A stretch of 39,717 bases of DNA from Gymnopilus junonius. Lineage: Eukaryota; Basidiomycota; Agaricomycetes; Agaricales; Galerinaceae. Below, piece after piece: positions 30,780 through 39,717 of the stretch. The stretch covers positions 1-39,717 of the forward strand of contig JADNYJ010000301.1 in assembly GCA_015501075.1 (NCBI GenBank). Direction: 5' to 3'. A program made the translations under genes and the position numbers. Below the pieces are notes generated by a model that saw only the letters and a list, made by a program, of their open reading frames with translations, had not been told where the DNA came from and made no database searches. Position 1 is the first letter of the stretch, and each line of letters begins with the position of its first letter.

Positions 30780-33700
30780 TGATATGTACAAGATGATGCG
30801 GGATTCGAACCCGATCTCTTATGAGGATGAGTTAGAGCAGAATTGTGGTGATTCAGTGCTCCTCCCTCATCCAGACTGGCAAGTACCTTCTTGTTCACAT
30901 GCTGACAAGACACTAACTGATCAACCCACAGGTATTAATATGCTGTACGGGGTAGATAGTAAATTACTTTTATTTACTATCTACAATATATATCTTGATC
31001 ATGTTGTCTCTTGTGTGAACTGTAAGGGAAAGGAACATCAGAAGACATTTGAGGAATGGCTTGTAGATTCTGGAGTGTCCATGTATTTTTCTGGACAAAT
31101 CTCCAACTTCTCGGAACTTACCAAATTTCCAAGCAAAGAAAGACCAAGGGTCCAAACTGCTAACAGCATAGCTTATGTCAATGGATTTGGTACTGTTTTT
31201 ATTGAAACAGAAGTTACCAATAAAAATAATACTGTGATGCATGAAACATTGTGACTTCATCCAGTATTCTACACGCCTGATGTGACTGTACGACTTCTGT
31301 CGATGGGTCAAATCCTCAGCGCAGGAAATGTTATATTAGGTGATTCACGATCACTTAATTTCATATCCAAAGAGAATGGCCGCACTATTTTAAATGCATT
31401 GCTGAAGCATTCTCATCATGACACTATGTTTTGGGTTAAATCACAGATCATCTCTGGAAAGAACTTGATCACGATGGAATCAGTACATGCCGAAGATTAC
31501 GATCTATGACATAGATGACTCGGGCACCCTTCCACTCAGGTGTTCGAGAAGTTTAAGGCTAATTCCGAAAACTTCCCATCTATTAAAGTCCCAAAGGATG
31601 CTGGCATATGCGAAGGTTGCACAAAAGGAAAGATGCATTCATGCTCTTTCCCAGACAATGTCAAACATGCAACCAGACCATTCCAGCAGATCCATTCAGA
31701 CCTTAAGGAGTATCCGGTGACTTCATATCACCAATACAAATATTTCATTTCCTTTATTGATGATCACACATCAAATACTTGGGTCACGCTGATAAGTTTA
31801 GGTAGTTTGTAGGTATGAAAAACAATATATATCGCTTTTATTAAACCCAACAAATATCCCTTGACTTGTGTAAGTTCTGGGGAGTGTAAGTATCAATGTC
31901 TTTTAATTAAGTTCGCTTTTATGGGGGTTTACAATGAATTGTAGGGGCTCTTTGGATAAAGGATCACTTTAATTGACTTTCTGGCTTGGAACTTCTCTAA
32001 ACTTGAATAATCTCTTCTTGAGATAAAACTAGGCTCTGGCTATGCTTTTGAACTAAAAGACTTCATACTTTTGTAGCCGAGTGACGCTCTGTCTACTCCC
32101 AACTACTCAACTAGGTCCTGACTTGAATAATAAGCCTTTGCTTAATCTATCTCTATTCTGAGCTCAATTCTTAGTTTGTCTGAAGCTTCTTTGCTTTTAT
32201 ATCAATCAATTGTCTCTCTATTATCTAGTTTAGAAGCCAGACGCTTGATTGTATTGCTATGACTCGAGGGGTACTGTCTGCTTGCTTTTCTACACTAATT
32301 CTACTGGGTTTTTATACTATTTTCCTGGGTGTCTTACTAAGCTAATTTGATAAGCGCTGTGTAATTAATTATCTTGTCATTGGTCCGCTTCGGAGTGAGG
32401 GGAATTATGCCATTGGTTGGGCATATTCATCAAGTGCTGAATATTTATCTCATTGCCATTTAAGGCATTTTATCGGATTAATATTCCTGCTGTTGCGATC
32501 TTGCAATGGCCAGTACATTATAGCATCTTTCATATTTTATCTACCTCGCAGAGGATTTGTCTGAGCCCTCAGAGGATTGCTAATGTGTCTAGGATAGGTG
32601 TATTCTTATTAGTTTTACGAGGTAGCACAAGGGGACAAGCATCCTTGTGTTGCATCTTCGTATTACCAAAAATAGCATCTGCTCTGACATGATCATCGTG
32701 GATCATTCCATTTCCAGTTACATTCCTCCGGATGATAAAAATAGATTACACTGCTTCGGAGTAATTGACTTGTTTGGTCTGTGCTCTGCATTTCTATATC
32801 AGGTCAAAGGTTGTTCCCATTGTCTGTGCGCGTCTCCGCGCTCCCTTGGTAGTGATTTTAAATAAACTCGAGGCCCCTACTAGTGTGTAAGGACTGTAGT
32901 AATTCGCTTGTGTATCTTATAATAAATGATTAATGATTACTAGGTGATCATAATCATTATATCTTCTGATATTAAGCTTTTAATGTTCAAATGTGGTTTT
33001 CTCGAGTATATTTGGGATGTTTAAGCTCGGGAAGGCTATCAACAACCTATATTAATTTATAGAGATGGTCGAAAATAATGGGGATGGCCTGTTTTCACAC
33101 ATAGCCATGTAACGGTCTCATCAACACTCCTCAAATGAAAGAGTGATGTGAAAGACGCTACCAGGCAATTTTTAGCCATGGTAAAAACCAAGTATAATGC
33201 CAAAGTCGAAGAGTGGATGAGCGACAATGGTGGTGAATACATTGATAAGGAATATATTGAAATCCTTAAGGATCTTGGGATCGAGATCCAAAGAAGCATA
33301 CCTCATCAGCCCCAAATGAATGGTCGAGCTGAATGCTTCAATCGGACTTTAGATGAGAAAGCCGAGTCAATGTGCCTATTAGCCTGTCTTCCAGACAGCT
33401 GGTGGGAGTTTTGCATGATACACACAGTCTATTTATACAATAGAACTCCTGTGCATCGACTTGACTGGAAATCTCCATTTGAATTAATCAATGGAGAAAA
33501 GCCTGATTTGTCACACCTACGGGTATTAGGATGTGGGGCATATGTGTTCCTTCCAAAGGATACACGGGCAAATAAACTTTCACCCAAATCTGAGTTGATG
33601 ATATTCCTCAGATATCGTGGACATCATTCTAATATGATGTTCATGCGAAGCCCCAACAATGTTCTATTCATAGCTGCCATGGCGCTTTTTGATGAACACT

Positions 33701-34702
33701 TGTTTCCTAAATGCCAAAAGGCTAAAGTACCACTGCTTACCCAAATACGTAAGTGCACCTCCCCAGAGGAACCTGTTTTGGAAGTGGAGGACAGTGATTC
33801 TCATGATGGTGATGAACCATCCTATAGACCACCCCAAATAATCCGTTAAGTGAGTCTGAGGTACCTCATGACAACGAGCCACCCAAGACTCCACCTCCCA
33901 AGTCACCAGCAGATACCCGTCCAAGTATGCCTTCTACTCCTAGGCAAGGACCAGGATCTAATCTCCCACTGCCTGCACTGCAGAAACCCTGTGCCGGTCC
34001 ATCAGGGGGAGCTGCCGGTGATGCTCCAAGAAGGAGCACTCGTGAGAGTAAAAGTATGCAAAAAGAAGGGAACATATACCCTCCTGGTACAGCCACCGAT
34101 AGAGATTGCTAGCGCAGATTAGACATAACCGGATCCACTCCAAATTTGTCTATGGCCTCTAGTGACCACGTGGCTGAGTACCCGTACAATCCCAATATGG
34201 GAGCAGAAGGGGAGCACATTGGCATGCCTATTTACTTTCTAAGGCAATTTCCGATAGTGAACTTCCAGATCCATTGAACATCCAAAATTGGACTAGTAAA
34301 GATCTTAGATGGCTACCTGCCGATCAACAACAGGAATGGCACAAGCTCAATTCGAAGAATTAGAGGCCCTTTGTAAACGAAAAGTTTATGAGCTTGCTGA
34401 CCTACCTCCAGGCCGAAAGGCCATCAAAAATCATTGGGTTTTCGATATTAAGTCCGATGGACATAAAAAGCCCATCTAGTTGCCAAGGGATTTTCCCAAA
34501 TAGAAGGCCTAGACTATGACGAGATCTTCTCACTGGTTGTCCAGTTCAAGTCGGTCTGCACCATCTTAGCCTTAGCAACACTTGAGAAATGGCGTATAGA
34601 GTCCCTTGATGTCAAATCAGCTTTCCTATTTGGGAAACTTGACAAGGAGATATATATGGAACAGCCTGATGGCTTTACCATAAAGGGACAAGAGAAGAAA
34701 GT
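30780..34702 (+). pseudogene. copia Pol remnant (protease, integrase, partial RT; copy D)
   Basis: Protease signature VDSGVSMYFSG at about 31063-31095. Pre-integrase region 31282-31509. The zinc-binding motif at 31500-31640 carries two in-frame TGA codons (in DL-stop-HR-stop-LGHP). Integrase core residues are HSDLKEYP (about 31693), then after the insertion SDNGGEYIDKEY (33220) and MNGRAECFNRT (33316). The integrase C-terminal region reads LRVLGCGAYVFLPKD (33517). The RT N-terminus (about 34340-34702) reads KVYELADLPPGRKAI, then the ESLDVKSAFL motif holding the first catalytic Asp, then YMEQPDGF. The RT is cut at 34702 by the gypsy LTR, so the YVDD site is absent. Several shifts lie between 34100 and 34700. 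Confidence 0.85.
31790..33126. mobile_element. 1337-bp AT-rich insertion in copia integrase, possible solo LTR
   Basis: Comparison with copy B shows integrase homology interrupted exactly between GGTCACGC (to 31789) and CTCCTCAAATG (from 33127). Read on the minus strand the insert begins TGTTGATGAGACC and ends CTAAACTTATCA, with TG...CA termini like an LTR. It is AT-rich with no credible ORF. No 4-6 bp target duplication is visible (at most CT), so the class is uncertain. A solo LTR of another family is my preferred reading. Confidence 0.6.
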
Positions 34703-35250
34703 TGTTATATATGCGCCTCCGACCAACTCCAATCTCCAACTATATGAACTCCGACCTCATGATCCCCTCGAAGTACTACAAGTCCCAGAACACATAGACA
34801 CTTAGATTACATGTAGCTAGTCAACTCTGAGTAGCGCAGAGTAACTTACATGTCTGCCTGCTCACTAGTACACATATGGTCTCCGCTTAGTTTCCTCCAT
34901 AGTATAAAAACCTTAGAACTATTATTAGGTACCTCAGTTCATATATTGTTCATTAATCAATCCACGCTCTCTACTCTGCTCTCTCATTCCGATCCGACTC
35001 TGAAATTCAAGACAACATCCAGACAACAGAGTGCAACACACATGTTGAAGCTGAAGTCTCAACCCTATGCTACATATGTTACACTAAGACCAACTCCGAC
35101 ACCGACATACTCCAATGTAGCTCCGATGTGGATCTCCTCTGCCTACTCCACCCTTCCCTTCATCGAGAACTTAACAGTATATATGAACTCATACTGCTTC
35201 TGGACTCCCGACTATGCCCACCACAACATCCCATACTACTGCCAACTCCC
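34703..35250 (+). repeat. gypsy 5' LTR and leader (3' boundary uncertain)
   Basis: The left boundary is fixed by the abrupt end of copia RT homology at 34702. TATAAAAACC (about 34902) fits an LTR promoter. Possible CA ends occur between about 35010 and 35180, but no second LTR is in the window for comparison, so the LTR end is not determined. The stretch is rich in CTCCGAC-type heptamers that recur throughout the element. Confidence 0.5.
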
Positions 35251-35401
35251 GTGCAGCCAGACAAAATGAATCCCACACTATCGTGATTCAGAATGTCAGA
35301 GACTACCCTGACCATCCAAACACACAACCTCCATCCAGCCTCAGCACTCTGACTCCCTTACCCTCGGGACCCTCATCAATGAGACAAACTAGTCCCAACC
35401 G

Positions 35402-36507
35402 TTGCCACCTCCTGCTCCTGGTTCCCCTGGTGGTGAACCCGACCCCGACAATGATGGCGATGATTTTGACCCCCACCACTCTGATCACTCTGATCATTCC
35501 AATCACAACTCTGACCACGACCCCACTCCAAATCTCGCTGAAGCCATGATGCTCATGACCAAAGAGCTCAGGCATCGGATAGCCCTAAGGTTACCAAGAC
35601 CAAAGCCTGTGAGCCCGACACCTTCAAGCTCTGACACCCGGAAACTCAATGGTTTTATTTTACAGTGTAACCTTTACTTCCAAAACAACTGCGCCTACAC
35701 CGCCAATGAAGACAAGGTTACGTTCGCCCTCTCCTATCTTCGCAGCCTTGCGATGGAATTTTTTGAGCCCGCAATACTGGACTCAACAACTATTGAACCA
35801 TGGATGGACAACTGGCAAGCCTTTATTGGCATGCTGAAGTCTGAATTTGGTCCATTCGATCCACCTCCAATGCCGCTGTAGCCCTCGAAAACTTGAAGAT
35901 GCCTGAGAACCAAAGGATCATCAAGTACAACATCGAGTTCAAGTGCTTGTCTATTTGCTCACACTGGGACAGCATCGCTCTCTGACACCACTACTACTCC
36001 AGTCTGGCGGAACGCATCAAGGATGTTATGGCTAGCCGTGGCAAGCCACAAACTCTCGAAGACCTTCGAGAGCTTGCCCAGGATATCGACACTCGTTACT
36101 GGGAACACATCCACAAGAAGCCACGACAGGACAAGAATGCGCAAAGGTCCTCCAACAAACCGTCTGATCGTACCTCTGACAAGTCCTCCAACAAATGTTC
36201 AAACCACAACCACAGCAATAACAACAACAACAACAATAAGTCCTCACAATCCTCTTCCTACCGCAAGAACAACTCGGGCAACTCCTCCAGCTCGAAAACC
36301 TCCGACTCCATCTCCGACAAACTTGGCAAGGATGGCAAGCTGACCGCCGAAGAATGCAAATGCTGCTTCGACAACAATCTCTGTCTCTTCTGTGGGTCGC
36401 TTGGACACCGAGCTAGTGAGTGTCTGAAGTCCACTTCCTCCACCTCCAAGGCAAAAGCACACACTGCCAAAGTTTCGAATCCCAGCACCGAGGATTCAAA
36501 AAAATAG
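35402..36507 (+). pseudogene. gypsy Gag remnant with CCHC zinc knuckle
   Basis: The first frame (35402-35881) has a Pro/Asp/His-rich N-terminus followed by a capsid-like helical region (KLNGFILQCNLYFQNN, AMEFFEPAIL). A one-base shift near 35861 moves the frame to SNAAVALENLKMPE. A TGA at 35983 follows in AL-stop-HHYYSSLAERI. It resumes at 36028 (MASRGKPQTLEDLRELAQDI) with a basic Ser/Asn-rich tract including an Asn run (36221-36240) and ends with the nucleic-acid-binding knuckle CLFCGSLGHRASEC (36379-36420). Confidence 0.85.
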
Positions 36508-36539
36508 TCAGCAGTCCTCATCCCTTTGCACACACTGGG

Positions 36540-39500
36540 GATCGCGTTGACACTGGCTGTGTGCATATGAAGGAAGTAAGGCTCAATGCATCCGCTCTTT
36601 CCGACCCCGACTCTCTCCGACTCTCATTAACATCTCCGCTCCGACCCGACCTTAAGTCACTAATGTTAATTGACTCTGGCTCTAGCCATTGTTTTGTTGA
36701 TACCCATTTTATCCATTCTAATAATTTACACCCTTCTCCGATCAATCCAGTTAAGCTCAAACTGATTGATGGCTCCTACGGCAACATGATTACTGAAACC
36801 CTCTCCATTCTGATTACATTTCCCTCTGGTGAAACTATTACCATTGACTTTTTATAACCTCGCTAGACTCCTCCTGTGTTCTGGTTCTAGGATATAACTG
36901 GCTCTTCTGCTACAATCCATTGATTGACTGGAAATTGGGCTGCATCGACTTCCATTCTGAACTACTTGACAACCCGGCTCTGACGTCATTCCATAGGCCA
37001 GCTCTGCTGCCTACACCTCCATTATTGGAACCTCCGACTCCTCCGCTTCCTCCGATTACTCCTATGGTTACACCTCTGACCCCTCCGACCTCTGTAGCAT
37101 CTTCTGATGCACCTCACATCAATGCAGCTGCTTTTGCAAGAGTATGCAAGTTACCTGGTGCTCAAAGTTTCATGGTTCACCTCTCCGATCCCGCTATCTC
37201 TGCTCACGCCGATCCCGCTATCTCCACTCATGCTGATCCCGCTATCTCTGCTCATGCTGCTTCCATCTCCGATGAAGTGCTTGATCTGTCTAGTATTCCT
37301 CCTGAATACCATGACTTTGCAGATGTCTTCAGTAAATCTAAAGCTGACATGCTCACACCCCATCGACCTTACGACCTCAAGATCAATCTCGAACCTGGCA
37401 CTTCCCCTCCCATTGGAAATATGTACTCCCTTTCACAATCTGAACTTCAATCCCTCCGAGAATTTATTGACGAGCACCTCCGAATCGGTTTCATTCGACC
37501 TTCAACCTCTCCGCACGGTGCTCCGATCCTTTTCATTCGCAAAAAGGATGGATCACTATGACTTTGCGTCGACTTTAGAGGATTAAACAAGATCACGAAG
37601 AAAGACCGATATCCGCTTCCGCTCATCTCCGACCTCCTGTCCACTGCTGGTAAAGCACGCATCTATATGGCTATCGACCTCCAACATGCCTATCACCTAG
37701 TCCGCATAGCGGAAGGTGATGAATGGAAAACAGCATTCCGAACACGCTATGGATCATTTGAATGGAATGTTATGCCATTTGGACTGTCCAATGCACCTGC
37801 CATTTTTCAATGCTTCATGAACGACATACTAAGTGATTTATTAGATGTGTCTGTCATCATTTACCTCAACGACATCCTGATCTACTCCGATGATCCTACC
37901 CAGCATAAGGAACACATTCGTGAAGTCCTCCGACATCTCCGACAACACGGTCTGTATGCCCGCTCTGACAAATGCAATTTCTCTATGAACACGGTTAATT
38001 ACCTTGGATTCATTCTTTCACCAGAAGGCCTCAAGATGGATGAAAGCAAGATCAAGACTATCCAAGATTGGCCCAAACCCAAGAAGATTAAGGATGTTCA
38101 ATCCTTCTTAGGTTTCGTGAATTTCTACCAATGATTTATCTCCAACTACTCTGACATCATCATTCCGCTCACCTGACTCACTAGGAAAGGAACCCCTTGG
38201 CAATTCAATGACGCTGCTCAAAAAGCCTTCAACAAGCTCAAGAAAGCATTTACAACTGCTCCGATACTTACTCATTGGGTTCCTGACCATCTGATTATTG
38301 TGGAAACTGATGCTTCCAACTATGCGCTTGGAGCGATCCTCTCCATCTGCACCTCCGACAATGAGATCCACCCTGTTGCATTTCACTCATGAACTTTCAC
38401 AGGTCCTGAAATCAACTATGACACCCACGACAAAGAACTACTAGCAATCTTCAATGCGTTTAAAGTATGGCGACATTATCTGGAAGGCTCCACTGCTCCG
38501 ATCGACATTGTCACCAACCACAAGAATCTAACATATTTTGCAACTACCAAAGTTCTCACTCACTGACAAGCCCGCTGGTCCGAATACCTCTGCCAATTCA
38601 ACCTCGTCATCTGCTTCCACCCTGGACATCTCGGTATGAAACCTGACTCTTTAACTAGATGATGGGATGTCTATCCCAAAGGGGGAAATAGCGACTATGC
38701 AAGCATTAACCCAAGCAACTTCCAACCATTTTCACCCAAGAACAACTCTCTCATCCCTCCGTGCCACCCAACTCTTTGAACCCACCCTCCGTGCAGTATC
38801 CCTCATGGACTCTGACCTACTCCAACATGACATCCTCACTGCGCTACCTCCGACCCAGTTTACCTTGCTCACATGAAGGAACCAAACCACACTGGTCCCT
38901 TGATCCAGATGGTTACCTCCATCATGAATCACGCATCTACGTTCCTGATGCATCCAACCTCCGACTCCGCATCCTCTGACACAAGCACGATCATATCCTC
39001 ACTGGACACCCTGGACAAAATAAGACGACTAGTCTTATCCTTCATGAATACACCTGGCCCGGACTATGAGACTTCATGAAGAAGTATTGCAAATCGTGTA
39101 TGACATGTATGCATTCCAAACCTCAATGACACAAACCTATGGATTGCTCAAGCAGCTCCCGATCCCCGAACGTCCCTGGAATTCAATATCAATGGACTTT
39201 ATCGAAATCCTTCTGACGTCCGATGGACATGATGCGATCCTAGTCATTGTTGACCAACTCACCAAGCAAGCTATATTCATTCCGACCACCTCCGCTTGCA
39301 CCTCTGAAGACCTGCATGCTTTTCGTCATTCATGTGTTCTCCAAGCACGGCATCCCCAAACACGTCACCTCCAACCTGGACCTGAATTCATCTCCCACTT
39401 CTTCTATCCTTAGGAAAAGCACTCGACATGAAACTCCATTTATTCCGGATACCATCCTGAAGGCAATGGCCAGACTGAACGCACTAATCAGACACTAGAG

Positions 39501-39717
39501 CAATACTCCGAATTTATTGCAACTATCAGCAAGACAATTGGTCAAGTCTATTACCTCTTTGGCAGAGTTTGCTTACAACAATGCTCCTAGTGCTACTACT
39601 GGCATTTCACCATTCTTCGCTAATAAAGGTTACCACCCTAACATGGCTATCCACCCGAATGCGACCTGCCTCTGCTCATGCTCACATTTTGTTGTTGATC
39701 TAGATGAATTACACAAA
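36540..39717 (+). pseudogene. gypsy Pol remnant (protease, RT, RNase H, integrase)
   Basis: Protease active site LIDSGSSHCFVD at about 36667. A one-base loss in the T run at 36848 shifts the frame into [12 protein letters not shown]: linker to [16 protein letters not shown], then TGA (37559) and LCVDFRGLN; MAIDLQHAYHLV holds the first catalytic Asp; MPFGLSNAPAIFQCF; IIYLNDILIYS, where the second catalytic Asp pair reads ND; YLGFILSPEGLKM. The RNase H region (38200-38600) includes ETDASNYALGAIL. The integrase H2C2 zinc region is at about 38985-39110 (HDHILTGHPGQ...CKSCMTCMHSKPQ, over two frames). The core has SMDFIEIL at about 39190. In-frame TGA codons lie at 37559, 38132, 38174, 38390, 38564, 38660, 38977 and 39067. 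Confidence 0.88.

Larger units (their letters stand above)
28300..34702 (+). mobile_element. plus-strand Ty1/copia element (copy D), 3' end displaced
   Basis: Order on the plus strand: 5' LTR (28300-28697), primer-binding site, leader with three hairpin units, gag (29074-30571), protease, integrase and the first third of reverse transcriptase, which stops at 34702 where a gypsy LTR begins. A 1337-bp AT-rich insertion (31790-33126) splits the integrase. Many stops and shifts show that it is dead. Homology to copies A and B is continuous by eye. The rest of reverse transcriptase, RNase H and the 3' LTR may lie beyond the gypsy insertion, outside the window. Confidence 0.88.
34703..39717 (+). 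mobile_element. Ty3/gypsy retrotransposon, decayed, truncated by the window end
   Basis: It starts TGTTATATATGCGCCTCC at 34703, inside the copia RT gene, so it is the younger insertion. Order: LTR and leader (to about 35250), Gag (about 35402-36507), protease, RT, RNase H, an integrase zinc-binding region and the integrase core, continuing to the edge. The RT-then-integrase order is gypsy-like (the opposite of copia). A TATAAAAACC element at about 34902 is the likely promoter. The LTR 3' boundary and primer site could not be fixed. Coding is broken by nine TGA codons at normally Arg positions plus several one-base shifts. Confidence 0.88.

Noticed and set aside
30785..30830. tRNA T-arm-like sequence GGGATTCGAACCCGATC
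   Set aside because: It lies inside copia coding sequence (MRDSNPIS frame), the homologous site at 25-45 has diverged, and no A box or acceptor stem is present.
35303..35575. Minus-strand Val/Gly-rich 90-codon frame
   Set aside because: It is the antisense shadow of the Pro/Asp/His-rich N-terminus of gypsy Gag.
36221..36240. Asn-repeat (AAC/AAT) tract as a separate microsatellite
   Set aside because: It is part of the low-complexity Ser/Asn tail of gypsy Gag; no independent repeat feature is needed.

Overview
The window looks like a piece of a filamentous basidiomycete (probably Agaricomycete) nuclear genome. Genes are split by many short introns (about 50-140 nt) with GT-AG ends and fungal branch-point-like motifs. 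There is a CBM1-GH5 cellulase of wood/litter-decay type. The remainder is dominated by decayed Ty1/copia and Ty3/gypsy retrotransposons and short inverted-repeat DNA elements.

Layout. 1-2576: the 5' part of a minus-strand copia element (gag remnant, leader with repeated GTTC...GAAC units, 5' LTR). 2577-4711: an unrecognised coding-like fragment, a 0.54-kb inverted-repeat element, and a frameshifted C-terminal remnant of a short-chain dehydrogenase. 5002-8850: a head-to-head pair of housekeeping genes, the PP2A catalytic subunit (minus) and the chaperonin subunit CCT5 (plus, with one missing base in a conserved motif). 9169-13708: two tandem minus-strand paralogues, each with two cyanovirin-N homology (CVNH) domains, a Ser-rich linker and a conserved C-terminal block I do not recognise. 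13709-20039: gene-poor, with one small conserved-looking gene (16686-17201) and a 785-bp hAT-type MITE. 20040-21927: a 13-exon secreted GH5 endoglucanase with an N-terminal CBM1. 22087-24146: nested inverted-repeat elements. 24252-34702: a tangle of copia copies in both orientations, including an inverted LTR/3'-end arrangement, a 993-bp DNA element inside an LTR and a 1.3-kb AT-rich insertion in the integrase gene. 34703-39717: a gypsy element inserted into the copia reverse transcriptase and running off the window end.

The cellular genes are independent: phosphatase signalling, cytosolic protein folding, putative lectins and extracellular cellulose hydrolysis. The only evident regulatory link is the 188-bp shared promoter between PP2A and CCT5. 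The gypsy copy carries a clear mutational signature: nine in-frame TGA stops sit where the family normally has arginine, and the catalytic YLDD motif reads YLND. Both fit CpG-to-TpG/CpA transitions, as left by cytosine methylation or a RIP-like genome defence. No CRISPR array, rRNA or convincing tRNA gene was seen. The most unusual gene-level observations are the PP2A intron placed exactly before the stop codon, the single-base lesion in CCT5, and the tandem double-CVNH proteins with an undescribed C-terminal block.
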